Numbered from the stretch's first letter, positions 43,578-53,164 are shown. The stretch: 64,000 bases of DNA from JAVBOW01 sp031550125 (GCA_031550125.1 JAVBOW010000018.1:40100-104099); one strand, 5' to 3'. Program-made: numbers and translations. The notes: a model not told the origin generated them from the sequence alone.

Positions 43578-45272
43578 CTAACGCGCGAAACGCCCGCTCC
43601 AGGTAGTCGTATTACCTTTATTGTCCGTAACTTCGAGCGTTACGGCATGCCCGCCTGCCGCAATGGCCTGCGGCGCTTTGCCGAAATAGTGGGTCAGGAC
43701 GCCTTTCATCATGTCGTATTCCATCAAAACCCAAACGCCGTCCATAGTCCCCCTGTATGATTTGACGCCGGACAAACCATCGCGTACCTTAAACGACACC
43801 TCATTACGTCCGGCGAGCGATGCGCCGGACTTGAAGAGCGGCGTCACTGAAGGGGGCAGGGTGTCGGCTACGATGCAATAACCGCCGAAATTGCGTACCC
43901 TTGCGGCCACCCGCGCAGGCAACGCCCCGGCAGCTTCCGCATAATAGCCGCCGGCATACGAAAGCCCGCCGTCCGTCGAAACCCTGGCCAGGCACGCTTT
44001 ATCGCGCAGGCGTTGCGGCAGGTCGGCCTTTATCCACACTGTTATGTAATCGTGCAGCGGCACATCGGCGTTCATGAACGTGTGGACGACGGAAAATGCG
44101 CCGCGAGGGGCGTTAGTTCCTGCATTCTGGGTGTAGAACGCCGGTTCGTACAGCACGCCGGCAGACATGTCCGTTCCAGCCTCGCCGCCTGAATAGACGA
44201 ACGGCCTGCCGCAGCTCACAACCGGAGCGCCGGGGGGAATTGTCGCCGCGTAAACGGGATCGTCGGTACGGCGGACGGAGAATTCGGTCCTCGAGATATT
44301 GCCCGCCTCGTCCTGCAGTTCTATGGTCACGGTATGGGGCAGGGTGTCGGCCAGGAGCAACGCGCCGCGGTTGCGGACATTATGGTAGAACGGCATTTTG
44401 TTGCCTTCCATAACCGCCATGCGTATCATTTCGTTGGGTGTGGCGCGGTTGAGCGCGTAATGCGCCACGGCGTTCACGTAACGCCCGTCGGAAAACAGGA
44501 AGCGGTCGCGCCGTATCTCTATGGTCATACCTCCGTCGACATACTGCGCTATGCGGTAAACCCCCATACGGTTGGCCGTACCGTCCTGCCTGTCGATGGC
44601 TTCCGCGACAAAATACCCGCATCCGGCAACCGCTACAGGTCCATCCCAGGCGCGCCATGCGATCTCCCGCGGAAGAGAGTTTACCGGCACGCCGCACAAT
44701 GTATCCACGCGTACGTAATACAGCCGGAATAATTCAGGAACCCGGGTATCCTTAATCTTGACGAAACCTTTGACAAGAGGGTTCAGTATGGCCTGCGACG
44801 TACTCTCCCTTACTTCGAAATGGAGATGCGGCCCCGCGGACGATCCGGTATTTCCCGAATAGCCTATCAACTCTCCTCGCCTGAATTTGAAGCGCCCCGC
44901 CGGAGGCGTTATATCCGCCTTATCGCTCTTCAACGCGTAGCGTCTCTCGTTGAGGAACTTCTCCATCGACGGTTCGAAAGCGCCGAGATGGGCGTAAACC
45001 GTAGTTTTTCCATCGGCATGCTCCATATAGAGCGCGTGTCCGTAACCTTCCGGGTTAACCACCATACGCGTCACAACGCCGTCGGCCGCAGCCGTTACGG
45101 GTATGCCCTCCCGGTTGTCCGTCTTGAAATCGAGTCCGGCATGGAAATGACCGGACCGCATCTCGGCAAAATTGCCTGCAAGCACCGGCACGATATTCAT
45201 AGGCCGCATGTGGTCCTGCGCCAAACCCGGGACGGGCAGCATCAAAAGCAATATGATACGTGGTATTTTCAA
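43578..45272 (-). CDS. M23-family metallopeptidase, exported
   Basis: 564 residues. Signal peptide (1-18). An LAGNFAEMRSGHFHAGLDF start carries His44 and Asp48; the active-site HLH is His149-x-His151 in GPHLHFEVRE, with GNTGSSAG before it. That is a complete LytM/lysostaphin-type zinc peptidase domain, which cuts peptidoglycan cross-links or activates other hydrolases. Residues 170-564 are beta-rich, possibly Ig-like (FSVRRTDDPVYAATIPPG, VSFKVRDGLSGVKSYRGTMDG, VTLEVTDNKGNTTTWSGRF). Last gene of the operon, 4-base overlap with recX. Confidence 0.9.
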   Translation of the reverse strand: MKIPRIILLLMLPVPGLAQDHMRPMNIVPVLAGNFAEMRSGHFHAGLDFKTDNREGIPVTAAADGVVTRMVVNPEGYGHALYMEHADGKTTVYAHLGAFEPSMEKFLNERRYALKSDKADITPPAGRFKFRRGELIGYSGNTGSSAGPHLHFEVRESTSQAILNPLVKGFVKIKDTRVPELFRLYYVRVDTLCGVPVNSLPREIAWRAWDGPVAVAGCGYFVAEAIDRQDGTANRMGVYRIAQYVDGGMTIEIRRDRFLFSDGRYVNAVAHYALNRATPNEMIRMAVMEGNKMPFYHNVRNRGALLLADTLPHTVTIELQDEAGNISRTEFSVRRTDDPVYAATIPPGAPVVSCGRPFVYSGGEAGTDMSAGVLYEPAFYTQNAGTNAPRGAFSVVHTFMNADVPLHDYITVWIKADLPQRLRDKACLARVSTDGGLSYAGGYYAEAAGALPARVAARVRNFGGYCIVADTLPPSVTPLFKSGASLAGRNEVSFKVRDGLSGVKSYRGTMDGVWVLMEYDMMKGVLTHYFGKAPQAIAAGGHAVTLEVTDNKGNTTTWSGRFAR

Positions 45273-45757
45273 TGGTCTTCTTCCGTGGTTTTCACTAATT
45301 TCTCTACCTCTGGCAGCAAAATATCGTATTCGAATCCGCGCGAGAGGCCGAAACGCACCAACTTGGCGCGCATATCGTAAGGCGTAGAGGCGCGGACGGA
45401 GCGCATTTTCGAACGGAGCAGTTCCTCCAGTTTCTCCCTCGACTTTTCGGGCCGGATCTGCTGCATGGCGCGCAGGGCCGTTTCGCCCTGGATGCCCTTG
45501 GCGGCCAACCCTGCGCGTATCTTGTAGGCGCCCCAGCCGTTGAGGTTGGATTTTTCGCGCACGTAGGCCCCGGCATAACGTTCGTCGTCTATGAAACGGG
45601 CGGATATGAGCTTTTTCAGCACCTCCTGCCGCGCAGCCTCATCCACTCCCCAGCGCGCCATAAGGCGCATGGCGTCGCCGCTCGACCTCTCGGCCTTGGC
45701 ACACAGAGTCATAAGACTCTGCAGGGCTTGTTCAGGGGTTTTTACGTTTTTTTGCAT
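45269..45757 (-). CDS. recX: Regulatory protein RecX
   Basis: 162 residues from ATG 45757 (MQKNVKTPEQALQSLMTLCAKAERSS). RecX blocks RecA filament growth by binding the filament groove. Three-helix repeats: EQALQSLMTLCAKAERS, DEAARQEVLKKLISARFIDDERYAGAYVREKSNLNGWGAYKIRAGLAAKGI, RFGLSRGFEYDILLPEVEKLV. recA is not in the window. Overlaps prmC by 16 bases and the M23 gene by 4. Confidence 0.9.
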   Translation of the reverse strand: MQKNVKTPEQALQSLMTLCAKAERSSGDAMRLMARWGVDEAARQEVLKKLISARFIDDERYAGAYVREKSNLNGWGAYKIRAGLAAKGIQGETALRAMQQIRPEKSREKLEELLRSKMRSVRASTPYDMRAKLVRFGLSRGFEYDILLPEVEKLVKTTEEDH

Positions 45758-46575
45758 CGCACCATACGTGGTTTTCCGTTCATATCCCGGCGCATCTCCG
45801 CCTGCATTAATCCCTCGCGGGCAAGCAGGTCGCACACATCTCCGGCAAAGTCCTCATGCACCTCTAAATACAGGCTGCCTCCATGCGAAAGCCCTCCCGT
45901 GGAAGCATGTCGCGCTATGGCCCGGTAAAACAGCAGAGGATCGGCCTGCGGCACGAAAAGGGCCGTGTGCGGCTCGTGCGCCGTAACGTGTGCGGCCATA
46001 CGGGAAATTTCGTCGGCCGGGATATAAGGGGGGTTTGAAACTATAACGTCGAAAATTCCGGATGGTTCCCCGGCAAGGATGTCGGCGAGGATAAAATCCA
46101 CCGCAACTCCGGCCCAGGCGGCATTTCGCGCGGCTACGGACAAAGCTCCCTGTGAAATATCGGATGCGGTAACGCGCGCGGCGGGCATTTCGCGCGCCAG
46201 GCTCACCGCTATCGCACCGCTGCCCGTGCCTATGTCGAGTATCTCCGCAGGGCCGTCGTGCGACGAGAGTATCCACTCCACCAGCTCTTCCGTCTCCGGG
46301 CGCGGTATAAGCACGTTGCCGTCCACTTCGAACTCCAGGCCCCGGAACCACGCCCGGCCGAGGGCATACTGGACGGGCCTGCCTCCGGCGACCTGTCCGA
46401 CGACCTCCTCCATCCTCTCCGTGCGTACGCCGGCCTGGGGATCGGCGGCAAGGTCGCGGCGGTCGAACCCTGCCAGCGCCTCCGCTATCAGCCATGCCAT
46501 GGACGAGGCTTCCCTGCCGCCGTAACGCGGTGAAAGCGCCTCGGTGATTTTACGGATATATTCTGCTCGCGTCAA
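45742..46575 (-). CDS. prmC: Release factor glutamine methyltransferase
   Basis: 277 residues. PrmC methylates the Gln of the GGQ motif in RF1 and RF2. N-terminal helical domain (YIRKITEALSPRYGGREASSMAWLIAEAL), then SAM domain with VLIPRPETEELVEWIL (89-104), motif I LDIGTGSGAIAVSLA and catalytic NPPY (181-184). Overlaps the glycosyltransferase by 4 bases and recX by 16. Confidence 0.95.
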   Translation of the reverse strand: MTRAEYIRKITEALSPRYGGREASSMAWLIAEALAGFDRRDLAADPQAGVRTERMEEVVGQVAGGRPVQYALGRAWFRGLEFEVDGNVLIPRPETEELVEWILSSHDGPAEILDIGTGSGAIAVSLAREMPAARVTASDISQGALSVAARNAAWAGVAVDFILADILAGEPSGIFDVIVSNPPYIPADEISRMAAHVTAHEPHTALFVPQADPLLFYRAIARHASTGGLSHGGSLYLEVHEDFAGDVCDLLAREGLMQAEMRRDMNGKPRMVRCKKT

Positions 46576-47729
46576 TGTTTTCCGGCGGCGAGTTTATATA
46601 ATTCTTCAAATTTGTCCGCCGTAGCCTCCCAGCTGAACCTTTTTTTCTCCTCTTTCATATTGCCGCGGAAACGTTCCGCCGTACCTTCCTCGCGGAAACG
46701 CTCTATGGCGTCGGCCAGGCTGCCCGAAGAAGGGTTGCAAACATAGCCAGCCACGCCGTCGTGTACGGTTTCGGCCAGGCCGCCTACGTTGGTGACTATC
46801 ATAGGCAGTTCGAAATGGTAGGCTATCTGCGTAACTCCGCTCTGAGTGGCCGAGTGATAGGGGAGTATGAGAACGTCCGAGGCCGAGAAGAAATAGCGCA
46901 CTTTGTCGTCCGGCACAAAGTAATCGTGCATGATAATATCATCGAGAAGGCCCAGGGCGGCTATCTGGTCGAGATATTGCCCTTTATCCGTGTAAAACTC
47001 GCCCGCGATTATGAGTTTGTGTCCGTCGTTTTTGCCCTGCAATTTGAGCGTACCCCAGGCGTCGAGCAATATATCCAATCCTTTGTAGTCGCGTATAAGA
47101 CCGAAGAACAGCGAATAGTTGTACTGCGGATCGAGGTCGAGGCGGCGACACGCCTCCTCTTTGGACACCGTCTGCCCGAAATTGCTGAAAAGGGGGTGGG
47201 GCGAAAATAGCGCGGGACGCAAACGCCTGCCCATGACCTTTTTCAGGTCGTGCAACACTTTGTCGGACATGTAAATAAAACCGTCCACCGAATGGAGGAA
47301 GTAACGGGTGAAGGACATGTCCGTCGCGTGGCGCTCGTGGGGTATGACGTTGTCCAGTTGCACCAGGACCCTGGTATGCCCGTTACTGCGGGCTATGCGG
47401 GCTATAGTGCCGAAGCACGGCCCCATGAAAGGCGTCCAGTACCTCATTATGACGGCGTCGGGGGCCTCTTTCTTGATCCTCAAGCCCAGTTTTATCCAAT
47501 TAAAGGGGTTTACGGTACTCACGCAGCGCTCTATGGTCAGATCGCCGGGGGCGGGAAGCCCCGAATACTGGCTGCGGCCGGGAAAGAGGAAATCGGGATA
47601 CTGGACCGTGAAAGTCTTTATATCTACCGTCGCCCCGCGCGAGGCGAACGTGCGGGCTATAGTTTCCATTATGGAAGACAGCCCTCCGCGAAAGGGGTGG
47701 GCGGGGCCGAGAACGGTTATACGTTTCAT
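46572..47729 (-). CDS. Glycosyltransferase family 4-like protein
   Basis: 385 residues from ATG 47729, whose ATGA overlaps the thioesterase stop. GT-B fold: N-terminal donor/acceptor domain starting ITVLGPAHPFRGGLSSIMETIARTFASRG, C-terminal domain with SLFFGLIRDYKGLDILLDAWG (GT4-type) and FSASDVLILPYHSATQSGVTQIAYHFELPMIVTNVGGLAETVHDGVAG, which carries the Glu usual in these enzymes near the nucleotide-sugar site. It transfers an activated sugar to lipid or glycan; acceptor unknown. Not in a capsule cluster. Confidence 0.88.
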   Translation of the reverse strand: MKRITVLGPAHPFRGGLSSIMETIARTFASRGATVDIKTFTVQYPDFLFPGRSQYSGLPAPGDLTIERCVSTVNPFNWIKLGLRIKKEAPDAVIMRYWTPFMGPCFGTIARIARSNGHTRVLVQLDNVIPHERHATDMSFTRYFLHSVDGFIYMSDKVLHDLKKVMGRRLRPALFSPHPLFSNFGQTVSKEEACRRLDLDPQYNYSLFFGLIRDYKGLDILLDAWGTLKLQGKNDGHKLIIAGEFYTDKGQYLDQIAALGLLDDIIMHDYFVPDDKVRYFFSASDVLILPYHSATQSGVTQIAYHFELPMIVTNVGGLAETVHDGVAGYVCNPSSGSLADAIERFREEGTAERFRGNMKEEKKRFSWEATADKFEELYKLAAGKH

Positions 47730-48499
47730 TGTTTCCATTCTATTTGGGCGCGGCATACCGTCTGGTCGCCGCGGCGTATTTCAAATAATTGTTTGTCGCC
47801 CTTCTGCCATGCCACGGTAAGAGTATCGCCGTAACGCGACTCATGCAGGAAATTCATATCCATACGGCGTATATCCGTCCCGCGCTCCATATATTCCAGC
47901 GGGAGCATGTCGAGCATCATCCCCAGGTAACGCAGTGTGTTTGTATGGCGGTTGAAGTCGATATCGCTGTACATCACGCGTCGGACGGCCGTTTTATCGG
48001 GACGGGCGCTCCCCAGGCGTTCGGGCGCGGATATGGGCGACGGCTCGTTTACCACGGCTTCGGCGTAACCGGGCCGCGAAGTTATGTCCACGGCGCGCCG
48101 CGTGCCGAGGTCTATCATGGCCCAGTTGCTCACGGCGGCCCCTATGGCGTCGCCTCCGGGCGCGGTAATAACGAAATTGCGCGTTGTCATCATGCGGCCC
48201 ACTTCCGACACCCATGTACTGACGCACAGGGTTTCGTCCCTGGCCGGGTAGCGTACAAATTCCATGCAAAAGCGCGACAACACCCATGTCAGGTTGCTTT
48301 CGTTGAGGTCGGTCACGCCGAAACCGTTCCTGTCGGCGTCGTCGCCGGCGGCAGACAGCACATGATCGGTAACGGCCGCGAGTGCGGGACAACCCGTAAA
48401 GTCGACGTCGCGGGCGGCTATATGATATCGGTAATTACCTGTCGTTCCCATTTGCGGGGAGTTTGTCGGGACGGCCTCGATTATGCGTCGGCCGCGCAT
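47726..48499 (-). CDS. Acyl-ACP thioesterase (FatA/FatB-like)
   Basis: 257 residues from ATG 48499. Double hot-dog fold: first half YRYHIAARDVDFTGCPALAAVTDHVLSAAGDDADRNGFGVTDLNESNLTWVLSRFCMEFVRYP, second half RVMYSDIDFNRHTNTLRYLGMMLDMLPLEYM. The DFNRHTN stretch contains the Asn/His residues of the catalytic site. Releases fatty acid from acyl-ACP; chain length not predictable. A -7 box ends only about 15 bases before ATG 48499, giving an almost leaderless mRNA; a start at 48451 is the alternative. First gene of the operon with glycosyltransferase, prmC, recX and M23. Confidence 0.85.
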   Translation of the reverse strand: MRGRRIIEAVPTNSPQMGTTGNYRYHIAARDVDFTGCPALAAVTDHVLSAAGDDADRNGFGVTDLNESNLTWVLSRFCMEFVRYPARDETLCVSTWVSEVGRMMTTRNFVITAPGGDAIGAAVSNWAMIDLGTRRAVDITSRPGYAEAVVNEPSPISAPERLGSARPDKTAVRRVMYSDIDFNRHTNTLRYLGMMLDMLPLEYMERGTDIRRMDMNFLHESRYGDTLTVAWQKGDKQLFEIRRGDQTVCRAQIEWKQ

Positions 48500-48513
48500 C
48501 CGGTTTATTTGTG

Positions 48514-48521
48514 CAAATTTA
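48514..48521 (-). promoter_or_regulatory. -7 promoter box of the thioesterase operon
   Basis: TAAATTTG on the minus strand. The next ATG is 15 bases downstream. Confidence 0.5.
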
Positions 48522-48569
48522 ATATTATTTAAACAAATCCGGAAGGCCTGTCTCAAGCCTTCCGGATTT
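48522..48569 (-). terminator. Terminator of the pit operon
   Basis: 13-bp perfect stem AAATCCGGAAGGC (48535-48547) and its complement (48557-48569), followed on the minus strand by TTTGTTTAAATAATATT. Ends the DUF47-pit transcript. Confidence 0.8.
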
Positions 48570-48570
48570 A

Positions 48571-49614
48571 TTATAACAGTGGCGGCTCCGTCGGTATAAG
48601 CGGCGTCAGTCGGTCTAACAACGGTATTAGCAGACGGTAAACGCCCATGGCGAGCAGCGCGCTTACGGGTATCGTGATGACCCATGCCCACAACAGGTTG
48701 ACCGTAACGCCCCATCTTACCGCCGACATGCGCTTGACGGCCCCCACGCCAATAATGGCTCCCGTGATGGTGTGGGTGGTGCTGACGGGTATCTTCCATA
48801 TTTCCGTCAGGTACAGCGTCAGCGCGCCTGCGGTTTCGGCGGCCACTCCTTCAAGCGGGGTCACTTTGGTTATCTTCGTACCCATGGTCCTTACTATGCG
48901 CCAGCCGCCCGACATCGTACCCATGGCTATCATCGAGAAGCAGGCCAGCGGGACCCATCCCGGAATATCGGTAATTTCGCCCGCCCTTCCTCCGGCTACG
49001 AACAGCGCCGCGGCGATTATGCCCATCACTTTCTGCGAATCGTTAAGGCCGTGTCCTATGCTGAACAATCCCGACGAAACGAGTTGCAGGCGCTTGAACC
49101 ATCTTTCCGCCTTGCCCGGATGGGCGCGGCGGCATATATTCATTATGGCGATGGTTATTATGACAGCCATCACCATGCCTATGAACGGAGCGAGCAGGAT
49201 AAAGGCGGCGATCTTCAGAACCACGGCCGAATGTATGGCCTGCAAGCCTCCGTAGGCTATGGCTGCGCCGGCGAAGCCGCCGATAAGGGTATGCGACGAG
49301 GAGGACGGTATGCCTTTCCACCACGTGAATAGATTCCACACGATGGCGGCTATCAGCCCGGACAGTATCACCGGAAGGGTTATGAAATCCTCGCACACGG
49401 TCTTCGATACGGTGTTGGCTATACCGAACTCGCCGATAATGTATTTGGCTATAAAAAACGCCACGAAATTGAACAGCGCCGCCCATAAAACGGCAAGGAA
49501 CGGCGAGAGTACTTTTGTCGACACTATGGTGGCTATCGAGTTGGCCGCGTCGTGGAAACCGTTGATGTAATCGAACAGCAACGCCAGGACTATTATCACT
49601 ATAAGCAGGGTCAT
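48571..49614 (-). CDS. pit: Low-affinity inorganic phosphate transporter, PiT family
   Basis: 347 residues, about 10 TM helices, PiT symporter. Signature GFHDAANSIATIVSTKVLSP near residues 20-39 and its repeat VSTTHTITGAIIGVGAVKR, with GLNDSQKVMGIIAAAL in the middle. Transports phosphate (or metal phosphate) into the cytosol using a cation gradient. Follows the DUF47 gene by 15 bases, the usual PiT accessory arrangement. Confidence 0.95.
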   Translation of the reverse strand: MTLLIVIIVLALLFDYINGFHDAANSIATIVSTKVLSPFLAVLWAALFNFVAFFIAKYIIGEFGIANTVSKTVCEDFITLPVILSGLIAAIVWNLFTWWKGIPSSSSHTLIGGFAGAAIAYGGLQAIHSAVVLKIAAFILLAPFIGMVMAVIITIAIMNICRRAHPGKAERWFKRLQLVSSGLFSIGHGLNDSQKVMGIIAAALFVAGGRAGEITDIPGWVPLACFSMIAMGTMSGGWRIVRTMGTKITKVTPLEGVAAETAGALTLYLTEIWKIPVSTTHTITGAIIGVGAVKRMSAVRWGVTVNLLWAWVITIPVSALLAMGVYRLLIPLLDRLTPLIPTEPPLL

Positions 49615-49629
49615 TACGTTCCTCGGCGG

Positions 49630-50286
49630 TTAGGCGTATTTTACGATTATCGTCTTAAGGACGTCCGCCACGCGATACTCCTTGTCGGTTGCGCTTTCGA
49701 GAAGCTGGATGATCTCGACCTGCTTTATGAGTTCTATGGCGTCGCCCTCGTCCTTGAAAAGCGAAGTTATGAAATGCTCGTAAACGTCGTCGGCGCTGTT
49801 TTCCAGCTCATGCAGACGGCGGCATTGCTCGCGCACCACACTGGGGTCGCGCTTTACCTTCTTTAGTTCATTTATGGCCACCCGGATACATTCGGCGCTG
49901 TCTTTTATATGCACCGCCATGGAGACCATACTTGCGGACATCTCGTGCGGCTGGTACATCACGGTGCGTTTGGCCGAACAATTGATAAGATCCAGTACGT
50001 CGTCCAGCTGCGAAGCCAGCGCGTGTATGTCTTCGCGGTCGAACGGGGTGATGAAGGTTTTATTCAGTTCGTCGAGGATCGCGTCGGTTATACGGTCGCA
50101 GTGGGTTTCCGTCTTTTTGATCTCGGCATACAACGCCTTATGCTTTTCATGGTCGCTCGTGGAGGTGAATTCGACAAGCAGGTCGGATGCCCTCAGGATA
50201 TCCTCCACCTGACCTTGCAAAAGGGGAAGGAATTTACCGTCCTTGGGTAGGAAAAACTGGAACAATCGGCTGATATTGTAGCTCAT
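49630..50286 (-). CDS. DUF47/PhoU-like PiT accessory protein
   Basis: 218 residues, all-helical. Sequence elements of DUF47: FFPLPKDGKFLPLLQGQVEDILRASDLLVEF-type start (here FFLPKDGKFLPLL), TETHCDRITDAILDELNKTFITPFDREDIHALASQLDDVLDLI, and LENSADDVYEHFITSLF. Such proteins sit on or near PiT transporters and probably regulate phosphate uptake like PhoU. First gene of the DUF47-pit pair; no promoter box was recognised. Confidence 0.9.
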   Translation of the reverse strand: MSYNISRLFQFFLPKDGKFLPLLQGQVEDILRASDLLVEFTSTSDHEKHKALYAEIKKTETHCDRITDAILDELNKTFITPFDREDIHALASQLDDVLDLINCSAKRTVMYQPHEMSASMVSMAVHIKDSAECIRVAINELKKVKRDPSVVREQCRRLHELENSADDVYEHFITSLFKDEGDAIELIKQVEIIQLLESATDKEYRVADVLKTIIVKYA

Positions 50287-50376
50287 TTATGAAGTAGGTT
50301 AGGTTTCGACCGCTAAAATAATGAAAATCTCCGGCTGCGCGGCATGCGCCCTTTGGTTTTTTAATAATTTTTGACG

Positions 50377-50407
50377 TTTGGTCAAATTACAAAATTTCAT
50401 ACATTTG
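50377..50407 (+). promoter_or_regulatory. -33/-7 promoter of the acyl-CoA synthetase
   Basis: TTTG (50377-50380), 19-base spacer, TACATTTG (50400-50407); 57 bases before the ATG. Confidence 0.7.
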
Positions 50408-50463
50408 CATCCGCCTGGCATTTGAAGGTATAAAAAACGCATATTCCGACAATCACCGACAAG

Positions 50464-52353
50464 ATGAAAAAAACCATTATCGACCTTTTCGAAAGCTCCG
50501 TAAGCCGCTATTCCGGCAACACTTTCCTTCTTGAAAAAACGGGAGGGAAGTTCAATCCCACAACTTACGCCCAGGCCAGACAGGAAGCCCTGAAGGTAGG
50601 CGCGGGGCTTGCGGCGACAGGAATAAAACCCAAGGACATGGTGACGATCCTGGCAGAGGGGTGCAACAAATGGATATTGTCGGAATTGGGCATATTTTAC
50701 GCCGGCGGCATAAGTGTGCCGCTGTCTGTCAAGCTGGAAGAGGAGTCGGACATTTTCTTCCGCCTGAACCACGCCGGGGTGTCGGCGGTGATGGTCTCGG
50801 CCAGCCAGGCGGGCAAGGTGAGAGCCGTGCGCGACCGCCTGCCGGAACTCAAACACATAATACTGTTCGAAGGAGAGGCGCAGGGCGAAGGTGAAATAAC
50901 GTTCGATGAATTGGTCGGAAAAGGCGAGGTTTACCTGGAGGCCAACCTCGACGAATTCCTCAAGATAGGGCAGGGGACAGGAAACGACGACTACGCCACC
51001 ATAACCTACACCTCGGGTACCACGGCCGACCCCAAAGGGGTTATCCTTACCCACCGCAACTACACGGCCAACGTCGAACAGTCGCTCTCGCGCATAGACA
51101 TCCCCGACTGGTATCGCACGCTTATAATCCTCCCGCTGGACCATTGCTTCGCGCATGTCGTAGGGTTTTACATAATAATAGCCTGCGGCGCGGCCGTAGC
51201 CACGGTGCAGGTAGGCAAGACACCTATAGAAACCCTCAAGAACATCCCCCTGAACATTTCCGAGGTCAGGCCCCATTTCCTGCTTTCGGTCCCGGCGCTG
51301 GCCAAGACTTTCCGCAAAAGCATAGAATCGTCGATCCGCGCCAAGGGGCCGGCAACCGAGAGGCTTTTCCGCTTCGCGCTCAGTGTATCCTACGCCTACA
51401 ACAAGGACGGCTATCTGAAAGGCTCCGGTGCGGCGGCCATGCTCTCCCCGCTGGTAAAACTTTTCGACCGCATACTCTACAGCAAGATACGCGCGGCTTT
51501 CGGCGGCGAGCTGTTGTTCTTTATAGGCGGAGGAGCTTTGCTGGACAGTGAACTGCAACGCTTTTTCTACGCCATAGGCATCCCCATGTACCAGGGCTAC
51601 GGGCTTTCCGAGGCGACGCCCGTCATATCCACCAACTCGCCCAGCCGCCACCGTTTCGGCTCTTCCGGACAACTGCTAACTCCGCTGGACCTGAAGATAC
51701 TGGATGAGGAAGGAGTGGAACAGCCGGTGGGGCAAAAAGGCGAGATAGTGATAAAAGGCGAGAACGTAATGGCCGGCTACTGGAAAAACCCGGTTGCCAC
51801 GGCGGCAACCGTACGCGACGGCTGGCTGTACACCGGCGATATGGGCTATATGTCGCCCGAGGGTTTCCTCTATGTCCTCGGACGCTTCAAGAGCCTGCTT
51901 ATAGGCAGCGACGGAGAAAAGTACAGCCCCGAAGGGATAGAGGAGGCGCTGACTGAGAATTCGCCATATATAGACCAGGTTATTCTTTACAACAACCAGA
52001 GTCCTTACACCGTAGCGGTCATAGTACCCAACCGTACGGCGATAGAAAGATATCTCGAACACCATGCGCACCACGGGCAGGACAGGACGCGGCGCGCCGT
52101 GGAGTTGATACGCGATGAGATTAACCGTTACCGCGCGGGCGGAGACATGGCCGGCGTATTCCCCGAACGCTGGCTACCTGCGGCTTTCGCGCTTGCCGAC
52201 GAGCCTTTTTCGGAGCAGAACGGCATGGTGAACAGCACGCTCAAAGTGGTGCGGGGAAAGGTGGAGGAGCATTACAAAGCCCGCATAGCAGAGCTTTACA
52301 CTCCCGAAGGCAAAAATCCGCTCAACGGTAAAAACCTCGCCGTGTTCAGCTAA
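50464..52353 (+). CDS. Long-chain fatty acid--CoA ligase
   Basis: 629-residue AMP-forming acyl-CoA synthetase. P-loop ITYTSGTTADPKGVILTHRNYT near residue 182, A5 QGYGLSEATPVIST, A7 DGWLYTGDMGYM, A8 VLGRFKSLLIGSDGEKYSPEGIEEAL, and a late Lys (NSTLKVVRGKVEEHY) as the adenylation Lys of A10. It activates fatty acids for membrane lipid synthesis or recycling. Single gene with an excellent promoter; the CDGSH gene follows after 49 bases and may be co-transcribed. Confidence 0.94.
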   Translation: MKKTIIDLFESSVSRYSGNTFLLEKTGGKFNPTTYAQARQEALKVGAGLAATGIKPKDMVTILAEGCNKWILSELGIFYAGGISVPLSVKLEEESDIFFRLNHAGVSAVMVSASQAGKVRAVRDRLPELKHIILFEGEAQGEGEITFDELVGKGEVYLEANLDEFLKIGQGTGNDDYATITYTSGTTADPKGVILTHRNYTANVEQSLSRIDIPDWYRTLIILPLDHCFAHVVGFYIIIACGAAVATVQVGKTPIETLKNIPLNISEVRPHFLLSVPALAKTFRKSIESSIRAKGPATERLFRFALSVSYAYNKDGYLKGSGAAAMLSPLVKLFDRILYSKIRAAFGGELLFFIGGGALLDSELQRFFYAIGIPMYQGYGLSEATPVISTNSPSRHRFGSSGQLLTPLDLKILDEEGVEQPVGQKGEIVIKGENVMAGYWKNPVATAATVRDGWLYTGDMGYMSPEGFLYVLGRFKSLLIGSDGEKYSPEGIEEALTENSPYIDQVILYNNQSPYTVAVIVPNRTAIERYLEHHAHHGQDRTRRAVELIRDEINRYRAGGDMAGVFPERWLPAAFALADEPFSEQNGMVNSTLKVVRGKVEEHYKARIAELYTPEGKNPLNGKNLAVFS

Positions 52354-52402
52354 GCCGGGCAGGCACGTTTATTGTTACTCAAGGCATAGTAAAAAACGCA
52401 AT

Positions 52403-53158
52403 ATGCCCAAAGATCATTACGTACAGCGGGGTACCGTTCCCGCACCCGACAGTTTTGCCGTCGAGATCCTGCCGCAAGGCCCTTATCTTGTCTATGGCGC
52501 GCCTCCCATGGCCCAGCAGTTCTTTGTTCCCAACAGCCAGGGGGAGATGTGGTACTACCAGCAGGGGGAAAGCTATCCCACGGACAGTCGCCCCACGGCG
52601 TTGTGCCGTTGCGGTTCTTCACGAAACGCCCCTTATTGCGACGGGTCGCATATAGAGGCGGACTGGGACCCGGAGCTGACCGCGCCCGAAGAGCGCCTGT
52701 TGGATAAGGCGGAAGAATACGACGGCCCGGAGATAACGCTCACGGACAACGATCTTTACTGCGCCTTCGCACGGTTTTGCGATGCCAAGGGAAGGGTGTG
52801 GAATCTTGTGGGACGGACGGACAACGAACACGCCCGCGAATGGGTGATCCGCATGGCCAACCGCTGTCCGGCAGGTCGCCTGAGCGCCTGGGAGAACGAT
52901 TCCGACACCCCTATAGAGCCTGTCTACGAGCCGAGCATAGGCATTGTGGAAGACCCGGAGATAGAATGCAGCGGCCCACTGTGGATAAGGGGAGGGATAC
53001 AGGTGAGGCGTACCGACGGACACACCTACGAAATACGCAACCGCGTAACGCTGTGCCGGTGCGGCCAGTCGTCCAACAAACCCTTCTGCGACGGAACGCA
53101 CGCATCGATAAAATACGACGACGGGTTGAGCAAAATCCCTACCGGAGAGAAATATTGA
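52403..53158 (+). CDS. Protein with two CDGSH iron-sulfur sites
   Basis: 251 residues. First CDGSH site ALCRCGSSRNAPYCDGSHIE (about 66-85), second site TLCRCGQSSNKPFCDGTHASI (about 214-234). Each has the C-x-C-x(8)-C-x3-H ligand pattern of a mitoNEET-like 2Fe-2S cluster. The region between has four extra Cys (YCAFARFCDAKG, NRCPAG, IECSGP). CDGSH proteins carry out electron or cluster transfer; the exact partner is unknown. Followed by two strong hairpins. Confidence 0.88.
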   Translation: MPKDHYVQRGTVPAPDSFAVEILPQGPYLVYGAPPMAQQFFVPNSQGEMWYYQQGESYPTDSRPTALCRCGSSRNAPYCDGSHIEADWDPELTAPEERLLDKAEEYDGPEITLTDNDLYCAFARFCDAKGRVWNLVGRTDNEHAREWVIRMANRCPAGRLSAWENDSDTPIEPVYEPSIGIVEDPEIECSGPLWIRGGIQVRRTDGHTYEIRNRVTLCRCGQSSNKPFCDGTHASIKYDDGLSKIPTGEKY

Positions 53159-53164
53159 TCCGCA

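Noticed and set aside
50299..51672. 457-codon open frame on the minus strand
   Set aside because: Antisense to the acyl-CoA synthetase and covering its promoter; no recognisable protein features.
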